From: Fen-7 sp041494285
GTDB lineage: Archaea > Halobacteriota > Methanosarcinia > Methanotrichales > Methanotrichaceae
DNA length: 8,644 nt
Reading direction: 5' to 3'
Assembly: GCA_041494285.1 (NCBI GenBank)
Contig: JBGQAL010000119.1
Location: 1-8,644 of the forward strand
Shown piece by piece: positions 1 through 6,119 of the stretch (its first letter is position 1; each line of letters begins with the position of its first letter). The position numbers and the translations under genes were made by a program. Under the pieces are notes generated by a model. The model saw only the letters and a program-made list of their open reading frames with translations. It made no database searches and was not told where the DNA came from.

Positions 1-132
1 ATTTCAATTTTACTTTTTCGTCCTTTTCATGACGGAGTCTAGACCTTATTTCTTTCCGCTCTGCTAATTCTATCCTATTCCCCTTCATAAGAAGAATAAT
101 GGATGATGTATTATATTAAGTTTTGCAAGAGA

Positions 133-294
133 CTATAATCCTGGCTCTGCCTCGTTGACCACGATTCCTGTAGTTGTATGAAAGGTGTAGATCAGGCAGA
201 TCCCCTGTTCGATGCTGCTCTCCTTTACAGCGTTTTCTACATCGGAGGTCATGTCTATCACTTCGACCTCCTTTCTGGTATTGAGCTCTATCAT
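133..294 (-). pseudogene. Truncated YjbQ/UPF0047 family fragment (N-terminal part only)
   Basis: Reading the minus strand from the ATG at 294 gives 53 codons before a TAG. The protein begins MIELNTRKEVEVIDMTSDVE and ends HTTTGIVVNEAEPGL, which matches the N-terminal half of the YjbQ/UPF0047 family: a beta strand, an 'IDMT' turn, then the HTT(T/A)G-NEAEPGL active-site strand. Full members are about 130-140 residues. The C-terminal half, with its conserved His-rich AHL segment and the LGTWQ and GPR motifs, is absent. I looked for it in all three minus frames down to base 1 and did not see it. Known family members have weak thiamin-phosphate synthase activity in bacteria; their cellular role is unclear. 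The fragment lacks much of the fold, so it is probably dead. There is no clear SD in front of the ATG. Sure of the homology, less sure that it is unexpressed. Confidence 0.75.
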
Positions 295-1010
295 GATCTT
301 ACCATTTGATAATCGATTAAAAGGATTTAATCCGATCGAACTAGGAGATTTACCAGTTTTTACTACCTATTATCTAAAGGATTCGAGGGGAGGATCCGGG
401 TTCATTCATCTTGAGGGGATGGATGACTTTAATAGCCATAGAACAACCCCCGGATCCAATATATCCTCATACTCTATCATATATAAATTTTACTCTATAT
501 GAATTTATGAATTTTATACGGAAGTTAATCCCTCGAATTGGAAAACGAAATCGCCTTAGAATACCAATAAAATAGAGATAATATATTAGCCCGACCGAGC
601 ACGAGTTCCGCAGTTCAGACATGCGGATGGATATTTTATTACTGCTAACGTGGGTGAACTGGTCGGACCGTATTTGGAAGATATTGTTGCAAAGAATACG
701 TTATAAGATATATATTAATTCATGTACCATCGCATTTTGATAATTATTTGGAAGATTTATAATATCAATCGAAATTGATCCGTTTGCCGGGGATTCAGCA
801 GTTGTATTGGAAAATCAATCATCTGTTCGACGATGATAGAATCCCTCCCAGCTATTCGCCTGGAATTCCTCCCCCCGAAAACGCAATAATGATTTAGCCG
901 CGTTCGTTTATTTTTGTTCCTTTAACTTTCTCCATCTTTTTGTATTTATATGCTATTTTCTCTTAATAAATATTAGCTGTATCTAATTTGATTAAAGCTT
1001 TTAACACTAT
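295..1010. other. Long AT-rich non-coding stretch
   Basis: I find no supportable gene in this 716-base stretch. It holds a 9-bp inverted repeat, GGATCCGGG at 392-400 and CCCGGATCC at 449-457, separated by 48 bases. It also has a very AT-rich segment at about 460-530 with TACTCTAT repeated twice, and pyrimidine-rich blocks at about 840-876 (two variants of GAATyCCTCCC). A stop-free stretch at 590-706 (+) reads ...VGELVGPYLEDIVAKNTL and could be a gene tail by chance or decay, but it is too short to call. The region may be the eroded remains of the yjbQ neighbourhood. Confidence 0.5.
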
Positions 1011-1016
1011 TTTTCA

Positions 1017-1024
1017 TTTATATC
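1017..1024 (+). promoter_or_regulatory. TATA-like box for the acetate transporter gene
   Basis: TTTATATC sits about 60 bases before the start codon in a strongly AT-rich stretch. Archaeal TATA boxes lie about 25-30 bases before the transcription start, so transcription would begin near 1047-1050 and leave a leader of about 33 bases containing the SD and a small hairpin. A second AT-rich match at about 1041-1050 would place the start on top of the SD and is less likely. Confidence 0.45.
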
Positions 1025-1054
1025 TTAAAGGTAACAAATAAATATTTAAAACTG

Positions 1055-1073
1055 CCTGGCTATCCCAGGAGGG
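1055..1073 (+). promoter_or_regulatory. Shine-Dalgarno site partly inside a leader hairpin
   Basis: AGGAGGG at 1067-1073 is a near-perfect SD, eight bases before the TTG at 1082. It decides that unusual start, because the next in-frame ATG is 31 codons inside the protein. CCTGG (1055-1059) and CCAGG (1065-1069) form a perfect 5-bp stem with a 5-base loop, and its 3' arm takes up the first bases of the SD. Folding would partly mask the ribosome site. The stem is short, so regulation is only a possibility. Confidence 0.55.
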
Positions 1074-1081
1074 ATTGTTAC

Positions 1082-1687
1082 TTGCAAAGCGAGCAAAAAT
1101 CAAGTGAAGCATTGGTAAAGATAAAAGATGTCTCTGCCAACCCCGCACCTTTGGGCCTGCTGGGTTTCGGAATGACAACAGTGCTTCTGAACCTGCACAA
1201 CGCTGGCTACTTCGACCTGAACACTATGATACTGGCGATGGGAATCTTCTACGGAGGCCTGGCTCAAATAATTGCGGGGATAATGGAATGGAAGAAGAAC
1301 AACACCTTTGGAACTACTGCATTCACATCTTACGGCCTATTTTGGCTTTCGCTTGTAGGCCTACTGGTACTGCCCAAGATGGGCCTAGGCACGGCCGCAT
1401 CCAAGACTGCCATGGCTGCATATCTCTTCATGTGGGGACTGTTCACCCTGGTCATGTTCGTAGGCACCCTGAAGCTTAACAGGGCATTGCAGCTCGTTTT
1501 TGGGTCGCTGACTCTCTTGTTCTTCCTGCTGGCACTTGGGGATGCCACGGGCAATGCCTCGATAACCACAATAGCAGGTTTTGAGGGCATCATCTGCGGA
1601 TTCTCCGCCATATACACTGGTCTGGCTCAGGTCCTCAACGAGGTTTACGGCAAGATCGTGGCTCCCATCTGGCCTGTTAAGAAATGA
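1082..1687 (+). CDS. aceP: Acetate uptake transporter, AceTr family (GPR1/FUN34/YaaH; AceP/SatP)
   Basis: Membrane protein of 201 residues expected to carry acetate, probably with a proton, across the cytoplasmic membrane. The family signature NPAPLGL is at residues 20-26, just before the first membrane helix. A second family block, GGLAQIIAGIMEW, is followed by NNTFGTTAFTSYGLFW (about 58-88). Six hydrophobic segments fit the family's six-helix fold at about 24-38, 47-68, 80-98, 109-128, 134-152 and 157-187; family members assemble as hexamers. The length is normal. The TTG start at 1082 is chosen because a strong SD sits eight bases upstream and the extra 31 residues include the signature. 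The gene has its own TATA-like box and a stem-loop after the stop, so it is probably monocistronic. In acetoclastic methanogens this family supplies the growth substrate. Substrate specificity (acetate versus succinate or other short acids) is inferred from the family. Confidence 0.92.
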   Translation: MQSEQKSSEALVKIKDVSANPAPLGLLGFGMTTVLLNLHNAGYFDLNTMILAMGIFYGGLAQIIAGIMEWKKNNTFGTTAFTSYGLFWLSLVGLLVLPKMGLGTAASKTAMAAYLFMWGLFTLVMFVGTLKLNRALQLVFGSLTLLFFLLALGDATGNASITTIAGFEGIICGFSAIYTGLAQVLNEVYGKIVAPIWPVKK

Positions 1688-1708
1688 TTTGGGAATGTGA
1701 TTTGAAAC

Positions 1709-1755
1709 GCAGATCCTTTGGCTTTGAGGCCTGAGGATTCTGCACCCCTCTTCTT
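1709..1755 (+). terminator. Stem-loop with pyrimidine tract after the acetate transporter gene
   Basis: GCAGATCCT (1709-1717) pairs with AGGATTCTGC (1734-1743) with one bulged T. An inner GGC/GCC pair (1720-1722 with 1729-1731) closes a six-base loop. A pyrimidine tract, CCCCTCTTCTT, follows at 1745-1755. It starts 22 bases after the stop codon. Archaeal termination depends mainly on U-rich tracts, and this tract is mixed C/T, so the structure could instead protect the 3' end. Confidence 0.45.
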
Positions 1756-2066
1756 AATAGGATTTGCGACCACCAAATTCGGACTGCTATCCTTTCTTGG
1801 AGCAAATAAAAGATGAAAATATCATCATTCGAACTGTTGCTTATTTATAAAGAATCCTTTTAGGACTCTTTCGTAGACAACGTTTTGAAGCTCTACCTCG
1901 AGAGAAAATATCAATGTGCTATTTAAGTCCAAACTTGTGCATAATTCACAGTTTGGGTCATAGAGAATTTGTAGTACAGTAAGATTGAATCCTTCACCCA
2001 AGAAGGCGGGAATATAAGTCTAAGAATTCGGGACTTTACAGCAATCCTCTCTGCGGTCAATTTAAT
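1756..2066. other. Non-coding stretch between the transporter gene and the moxR operon
   Basis: No gene is supported here. A stem-loop at 1850-1870 (AAGA-A-TCCT, TTT loop, AGGA-C-TCTT, eight pairs with one mismatch) lies directly after an AT-rich TTATTTATAA. It could be a processing or termination element or chance. A minus-strand frame is open for about 49 codons (roughly 1920-2070), but it has no SD and no recognisable motif. Confidence 0.4.
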
Positions 2067-2211
2067 ATGTCAACAAGGACATCTTACGTGCATGATGGAT
2101 TCGTATTTGAATTTCCCAGGAGATCCTGTTAAATACCTATATCGCTGCATATCGAAGGATACCAGTAAATTGGTTCTCGTAAGGTATTTCGATGCCCTGG
2201 CGAAGGATTAA
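2067..2211 (+). pseudogene. Possible small coding remnant with a one-base frameshift, function unknown
   Basis: From the ATG at 2067 the frame reads MSTRTSYVHDGFVFEFP and then hits TAA at 2130. Shifting forward one base at about 2118 (in CCCAGGAGATCC) continues as GDPVKYLYRCISKD, then TSKLVLVRYFDALAKD, up to TAA at 2209. The joined 47 residues look protein-like in composition, with charged, aromatic and aliphatic residues alternating, and they end only 41 bases before moxR. I do not recognise the family. There is no good SD. This may be a tiny broken gene, the tail of a lost gene, or chance. The case rests on amino-acid texture only. Confidence 0.25.
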
Positions 2212-2243
2212 TAAAATGCAGATCCTTTTGATTATTCAATCAA
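2207..2243 (+). promoter_or_regulatory. Candidate promoter and palindromic operator of the moxR operon
   Basis: An AT-rich TATA-like element (ATTAATAAAAT, about 2207-2217) is followed by a perfect inverted repeat, TTGATTATTCAATCAA (2228-2243; 6-bp arms, 4-base loop). The predicted transcription start at about 2237-2240 falls inside the repeat. This is a typical place for a repressor to bind; as RNA it would be a short hairpin just before moxR. The SD after it is weak (AAGGCGA, about 2242-2248). The functional role is inferred from position only. Confidence 0.35.
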
Positions 2244-2252
2244 GGCGAGACG

Positions 2253-3209
2253 ATGACAGAGGATCTTAAAGCAATTTACGCCCAAGCGCCTGAAATCTTC
2301 CAGAAGCTAAGGCAAGAGGTGGACAAGGTGATGGTCGGCCAGAAGGTGGCTATCGAGCAGCTCATGATCGCCATCCTGGCAGGAGGCCATGCTCTTCTTG
2401 AGAGCAACCCGGGTCTAGCCAAGACGTTGCTCATAAAGACTACTGCCATGTCCATGGGTTTGAGCTTTTCTCGAATACAATGTACCCCAGATCTGATGCC
2501 AGCGGACATAACCGGCACTACCATCATTGAGGAAACAGACGGAAGTAAACAGTTCAGATTCCAGCCCGGCCCGGTCTTTGCCAACATCGTCCTGGCCGAT
2601 GAGATCAACCGAGCCTCGCCCAAGACCCAGAGCGCAATGCTTGAGGCCATGCAGGAGAAACAAGTGACAGTGGGCAATAATACCTATCAACTAGAAAAAC
2701 CCTTCTTTGTCTTGGCCACCCAAAACCCCATCGAGATGGAGGGTACATTTCCTCTTCCCGAGGCCCAACTTGATCGTTTTTTGCTCAAGATCTTCATGGA
2801 GTACCCATCCTTCGATGACGAACTTAAGATAATGGATAGGTACACGGGAAACTCCGAGCCTCAGGCGCAGAGGGTGGTAACAAAAGAGGAGATTCTGGCC
2901 CTACAGCAGCTATGCAGAGATATACCGATATCAGATGACTTAAAGAAGGAAGCTGTAAAGCTGGTGTTGGCTACCAGGTCCTGGGAGGGAGTACAGTACG
3001 GTGCGAGCCCCAGGGCATCCATAGGCCTTATCCTGACATCCAAAGCCAGGGCCTTTCTTCTTGGCCGAAACTACGTTTCTGCCGAGGACCTGCACGTCAT
3101 GTCCTACCCCATCCTCAGGCACCGTATTATCCTGAGTTTCGAATCGGAAAGGAAGGGGCTCACACCTGACCAGGTCATAACTGACATACTGAAAGAGATG
3201 AAAATCTGA
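2253..3209 (+). CDS. MoxR-family AAA+ ATPase
   Basis: Cytosolic AAA+ chaperone-type ATPase of 318 residues, normal length for MoxR proteins. Visible in order: a MoxR N-terminal helix with VMVGQ (27-30); a P-loop region GHALLESNPGLAKT (45-58); the MoxR block DLMPADITGT (80-89); FQPGPVFANIVLADEINRAS (Walker B D116-E117); ATQNPIEMEGTFPLPEAQ with sensor-1 Asn158; LDRF with the likely arginine finger Arg175; and ASPRAS with sensor-2 Arg254. One oddity is in the P-loop: family members usually read EGxPGLAKT, here it is ESNPGLAKT, so the first glycine of GxxGxGKT is Ser51 while Lys57 and Thr58 are kept. MoxR proteins form hexameric rings and work with VWA partners to activate or load cofactors into client enzymes (MxaR, CoxD and NorQ/CbbQ types). 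The DUF58 gene follows 42 bases later and larA after that, so all three are probably one transcript. The client is not known. Confidence 0.93.
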   Translation: MTEDLKAIYAQAPEIFQKLRQEVDKVMVGQKVAIEQLMIAILAGGHALLESNPGLAKTLLIKTTAMSMGLSFSRIQCTPDLMPADITGTTIIEETDGSKQFRFQPGPVFANIVLADEINRASPKTQSAMLEAMQEKQVTVGNNTYQLEKPFFVLATQNPIEMEGTFPLPEAQLDRFLLKIFMEYPSFDDELKIMDRYTGNSEPQAQRVVTKEEILALQQLCRDIPISDDLKKEAVKLVLATRSWEGVQYGASPRASIGLILTSKARAFLLGRNYVSAEDLHVMSYPILRHRIILSFESERKGLTPDQVITDILKEMKI

Positions 3210-3222
3210 TATAAAATCTGAT
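3201..3222 (+). repeat. Short tandem duplication across the moxR stop codon
   Basis: AAAATCTGAT occurs at 3201-3210, including the moxR TGA, and again at 3213-3222 after two bases. It looks like a small slippage duplication that lengthened the moxR-DUF58 gap. The second copy also ends in TGA but lies after the first stop. No function is implied. Confidence 0.7.
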
Positions 3223-3251
3223 CAAAAAAAGTAAGTTAACCTGGATTGGCC

Positions 3252-4109
3252 ATGGATACTGAGTTTTTCAAGGAGCTGGAGAGGTTCGCCCTGCTGGTCA
3301 AGAAGCGAGTTTCCACCACATACGCGGGAGGCAGGAAATCCTTGCGCTACGGCAGGGGAATAACACCCGTGGGGTACAGGGAGTACAGGCAGGGGGACGA
3401 CTTCAAGATAGTTGACTGGAAGGCCTATGGCAGAACTGAGAAGCTATACGTTCGAGAACATGAGGAGGAGCATAGCCTAGTTGTCCATATCATTCTGGAT
3501 GCCAGCGGAAGCATGGGCTACGACCGCAAGTTCGAATATGCCTCCCAAATAGCTGCAGGTTTTGCCTATATCGCCACATTGGAGAACGAGAAGTACGTGA
3601 TCTCTCGCTTCTCGGAGGACCTGGACCCCGGCGAGCCCAGGCGAGGCAGAAGGTACCTGTTTCAGACTATAGATGAGCTTGATCGGACCTCTCCACAGGG
3701 TGAAACGAACCTCAAGAAGGTCTCAGAGCAGTTCGATCATCTGATAAGGTCGACCAGTCTGGTGGTTATGATCTCTGACTTCCTCGGAGACACTGATGAC
3801 ATTGTCTCCAGCATCTACAGACTATCAGCTCATGATCTGATAGTGATTCATTTGATGTCTCCTGACGAAGTGGAGATGAAGTTCGGAGGAGATGTCAGAT
3901 TCGTGGACATGGAGACCCACCAGCCACTGATAACCAGGGTCAGCGAGAAACAGAGGAAAGAATACAAAAAGAAGCTGGAGGAGCACATCTCCAGGATCAA
4001 GTCCACATGCAACGCCGTAGGGGCGGACTTCTTTAGCTTCAAGACGGACAAGCCCATCTTCGATGCCTTCTCCGAATTGAACGCCAAAGCCACCATCTGG
4101 AGAGCCTAA
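3252..4109 (+). CDS. DUF58 / von Willebrand factor A-like protein, MoxR partner
   Basis: Protein of 285 residues from the ATG at 3252; a TTG two codons upstream (3246) is an alternative start, and neither has a good SD. The DUF58 block is clear: RYGRG (32-36), GYREYRQGDDFKIVDWKAYG (41-60), then RTEKLYVREHEEE. It runs into a VWA-like beta strand with the metal-binding motif DASGS (83-87). The remaining MIDAS positions also seem present: Thr151 in GETNL and Asp175 in ISDFLGD. This suggests a working Mg/Mn-dependent adhesion site that docks the ATPase or the client. There is no signal peptide or membrane helix, whereas longer DUF58 proteins are often membrane-anchored, so this one should be cytosolic. 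The C-terminus is basic and helical (about 220-250). DUF58 genes next to moxR are a well-known pair. The stop codon is two bases before the GTG of the larA-like gene, and its last codons contain that gene's SD, so translation is probably coupled. Confidence 0.92.
   Translation: MDTEFFKELERFALLVKKRVSTTYAGGRKSLRYGRGITPVGYREYRQGDDFKIVDWKAYGRTEKLYVREHEEEHSLVVHIILDASGSMGYDRKFEYASQIAAGFAYIATLENEKYVISRFSEDLDPGEPRRGRRYLFQTIDELDRTSPQGETNLKKVSEQFDHLIRSTSLVVMISDFLGDTDDIVSSIYRLSAHDLIVIHLMSPDEVEMKFGGDVRFVDMETHQPLITRVSEKQRKEYKKKLEEHISRIKSTCNAVGADFFSFKTDKPIFDAFSELNAKATIWRA
4099..4104 (+). promoter_or_regulatory. SD inside the DUF58 gene that sets the larA GTG start
   Basis: GGAGAG at 4099-4104 lies in the final codons of the upstream gene, seven bases before the GTG at 4112. 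Together with the two-base intergenic gap this supports GTG as the real start and suggests coupled translation of the two proteins. Confidence 0.6.
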
Positions 4110-4111
4110 AG

Positions 4112-5320
4112 GTGAAGCTGGCGTATGGTCTTGGCGAGTTGGAGTTCGAGGTGCCAGAGAACAGCCGAATTTTATTCCCCCAAGAGCTGCCCGCAGCAGA
4201 TGGTGGCGAGATTGAAAGGGCAATTGATGAAACCCTGGGCCAGGACCTGGCTGACTTCGGAGGAAGAGGCAGATCCGCGTCCATTCTGGTCAGCGACATA
4301 ACAAGGCCGTCGCCGAGTTACATGATGCTGGCTCCTTTGGCTAAGAAGCTCAAGGAGCTGGGTTTTTACGATTTGTTGGTCGTCTTCGCCCTTGGGACTC
4401 ACCGTCGGATGACGTTCGATGAGGAGAAGCTGCTTTTACGCGATTGTTCTGACATGCCTCATCTCCAGCACGATCCCAAGAAGTGCGTTGCTCTGGGACA
4501 GACGACCCGCGGGACGCTGGTAGAGATCTTCGAGTTGGTGGCATCAACCGACCTTATCATCGCTACGGGCAACATAGAGTATCACTATTATGCTGGATAC
4601 AGCGGTGGGGCCAAGGCGGTCCTGCCCGGTGTCAGCTCTGAGCGTTCCGTCAACGCTAACCACGAGCTGATGAGAGACCCTAATGCAGTTTCCGGCCGTC
4701 TTGATAGCCCGGTCCGTCAGGATTTCGAGGATGCCGCTGGAGTGGCGGGCCTTGACTTCATCCTCAACGTGGTACTGAACAGCAAGAAACAAGTAGTCAG
4801 GGCAGTAGCGGGAGACTTTATCAAAGCTCACAGGGCCGGTGCTGCCGTAGTTGATCGGATGTACAGAAAGACTGTGAAACCTGCCGAGATAGTCCTCACC
4901 TGCGCAGGCGGTCGGCCCAAGGACATCAACCTATTCCAGGCCCAGAAAGCCCTGGACAACGCCAAAGGGGCTGCCACTCCAGGGGGTACCATAATCCTGT
5001 TGGCCGAGTGCAGCGAAGGGCTGGGCCATCCTGTATTCGAGCGTTGGGCCAGGGAAGCAGAGTGCGCCGAGGATTGCATCGAGCGGTTTGGCCGGGAGTA
5101 CGAGTTTGGCGGACACAAGGCAGCGTTTCTGGCCAAGGAGTCGCTGGAGCACAACATTATCCTAGTCTCCTCTCTGCAGAGAGAATTGGCGGAAATGTGC
5201 TTCTTTCAGCCTGCATCCACTCTTGATGAGGCAATGACTGCTGCTTATAAGCGCCATGGCAAGGATGCCCGCGTGTTGATAATGCCCCATGGAAACCTGA
5301 CGCTGGCCACGAAAGGGTAG
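4112..5320 (+). CDS. larA: LarA-family nickel-pincer-nucleotide racemase/epimerase homologue (DUF2088)
   Basis: 402 residues, close to the roughly 420 of characterised LarA. LarA of Lactobacillus interconverts L- and D-lactate using a nickel bound to a pyridinium-3-thioamide-5-thiocarboxylate nucleotide tethered to a lysine. The key residues of LpLarA have matches here: Asp72/Arg75 as D62/R65 in SDITRPSP; His108 as H97 in ALGTHR; His174 as H158 in IEYHYYAG; the cofactor lysine Lys184 as K168 in YSGGAKAVLPG; and the nickel ligand His200 as H184 in NANHELM. The spacing H158-K168-H184 is exactly that of LpLarA. The protein starts MKLAYGLGELEFEVP, a typical family N-terminus. The enzyme should be catalytically competent if the cofactor is made, but larB, larC and larE are not in the window. 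The substrate (lactate, malate or another alpha-hydroxy acid) cannot be told from sequence, so the symbol marks the family, not proven lactate racemase activity. It is the last gene of the moxR-DUF58 operon. Confidence 0.9.
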   Translation: MKLAYGLGELEFEVPENSRILFPQELPAADGGEIERAIDETLGQDLADFGGRGRSASILVSDITRPSPSYMMLAPLAKKLKELGFYDLLVVFALGTHRRMTFDEEKLLLRDCSDMPHLQHDPKKCVALGQTTRGTLVEIFELVASTDLIIATGNIEYHYYAGYSGGAKAVLPGVSSERSVNANHELMRDPNAVSGRLDSPVRQDFEDAAGVAGLDFILNVVLNSKKQVVRAVAGDFIKAHRAGAAVVDRMYRKTVKPAEIVLTCAGGRPKDINLFQAQKALDNAKGAATPGGTIILLAECSEGLGHPVFERWAREAECAEDCIERFGREYEFGGHKAAFLAKESLEHNIILVSSLQRELAEMCFFQPASTLDEAMTAAYKRHGKDARVLIMPHGNLTLATKG

Positions 5321-5440
5321 CTGGTAGATCCGTAAAGATTACCTAATAAATAGCACTTGGAAAGATGACTTTGATCATTTGTTAGGGGGGGAAGGCAATC
5401 CCATTCCAACTACTTCAAATTTCCAACGCTGTTCAAGAGA

Positions 5441-6037
5441 TCAGACTATGTTGCACATGAAAGGAAATTTTGATGTTTCAACAATGGGTTTGGAAGGGAG
5501 GCCCAGTTCAAAGGTGTGCTCTTGGCTGGCGTTTTTTGAAACATCTAAACCGGGTTTTGCGGTCGTACCAATGCCAAAGGTGCTTGATTCTGAATTACCT
5601 CCGACATTGAATGGGCCCTTGATGTTGGAATTGGCGCTGACTTTATACATTGGTTTGATCGTCGAGTACTTGTCGATATCGTAACCACTCTTCGATTCAT
5701 TCTCGCCCAGTCCCTTCATAGAGGTGTTTCTTTGTTCGATGGACGGGTTATTCTCCTTTGCCATCGCATTATTCTCATTGAATGCTGCGCTATTCATCGA
5801 AGTGTTGTTCTTGGCCGTGATGTTCCGACTCACGTCCATTTTTATTGCAGTGGTGTTATTGATAGCCGTAAAGTTCGTACCTGTGTTGTTGGCGTATGTA
5901 TTATTCACTGTCATATTGTTTAAGACGGAGATTTTTTCCTTTGAGGTAGTGTTATTTTCCTGGACTGCATAGGCCGATACCATGAAAAGGACCATCGCAG
6001 ACAGAATCAGGACCATGAAAGTTGTAGCTTTATGCAT
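5441..6037 (-). CDS. Secreted asparagine-rich protein with many N-glycosylation sequons
   Basis: 198 residues; family not recognised. A classic signal peptide (Lys3, hydrophobic 7-22, likely cut after SAYA at residue 24) sends it out of the cell. The mature part is extremely rich in Asn, Thr and Ser. I count 14 N-X-S/T sequons, 11 of them between residues 28 and 80, where NNT-type units recur every 4-6 residues. The second half (about 110-198) has fewer sequons and looks more ordered, with STIKPMYKV and IKGPFNVGG; there is one Cys near the end (195). There is no C-terminal anchor. SD GAGGG (complement of 6044-6048) is six bases before the ATG, supporting this start. It converges on larA. Archaea glycosylate such sites on S-layer and sheath proteins, so a heavily glycosylated surface or sheath component is a fair inference. 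The hydrophobic frame on the opposite strand (5724-5972) only mirrors the Asn codons. Confidence 0.8.
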   Translation of the reverse strand: MHKATTFMVLILSAMVLFMVSAYAVQENNTTSKEKISVLNNMTVNNTYANNTGTNFTAINNTTAIKMDVSRNITAKNNTSMNSAAFNENNAMAKENNPSIEQRNTSMKGLGENESKSGYDIDKYSTIKPMYKVSANSNIKGPFNVGGNSESSTFGIGTTAKPGLDVSKNASQEHTFELGLPSKPIVETSKFPFMCNIV

Positions 6038-6043
6038 GTAAAT

Positions 6044-6048
6044 CCCTC
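6044..6048 (-). promoter_or_regulatory. Shine-Dalgarno site of the Asn-rich secreted protein
   Basis: CCCTC on the plus strand reads GAGGG on the coding strand, six bases before the ATG at 6037. It fixes the start and puts a proper signal peptide at the N-terminus. Confidence 0.6.
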
Positions 6049-6119
6049 GACGTAGTACAGAGCTAGATGCTTATCAATTTAACCGAATTTACGGAAGTGA
6101 ACATTTTTCTACTACTGCG

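Noticed and set aside
392..457. GGATCCGGG / CCCGGATCC inverted repeat as a mobile-element end
   Set aside because: Short, with no transposase and no target-site duplication around it.
212..502. Plus-strand 96-codon frame
   Set aside because: Its first part lies opposite the recognisable YjbQ fragment on the minus strand; no SD and no coherent protein texture.
590..706. Stop-free plus frame ending VGELVGPYLEDIVAKNTL
   Set aside because: Only 38 codons, no start signal and no recognised family. It might be a gene tail but chance is as likely.
1330..1617. Minus-strand frame inside the acetate transporter gene
   Set aside because: Shadow of a clear membrane-protein gene.
1850..1870. Stem-loop AAGAATCCT/AGGACTCTT
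   Set aside because: Eight pairs with a mismatch, far from any gene end; mentioned in the spacer entry but not called as a terminator.
1709..2228. 11-bp direct repeat GCAGATCCTTT at 1709 and 2218
   Set aside because: A few exact 11-mers are expected by chance in a window this size; the first copy is part of the terminator stem.
2276..2690. Two minus-strand frames inside moxR
   Set aside because: The AAA+ motifs on the plus strand are unambiguous; these are shadows, rich in Ser, Met and Cys.
3825..4299. Minus-strand frames opposite the DUF58/larA junction
   Set aside because: Both plus-strand genes have diagnostic motifs right across this region.
4828..5157. Minus-strand frames and a plus-strand frame (5008-5226) inside larA
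   Set aside because: Shadows kept open by GC-rich codon use in larA.
5724..5972. Hydrophobic plus-strand frame that looks like a membrane protein
   Set aside because: It is the complement of Asn codons of the secreted protein (AAT/AAC read as ATT/GTT); no SD. The minus gene has SD plus signal peptide.
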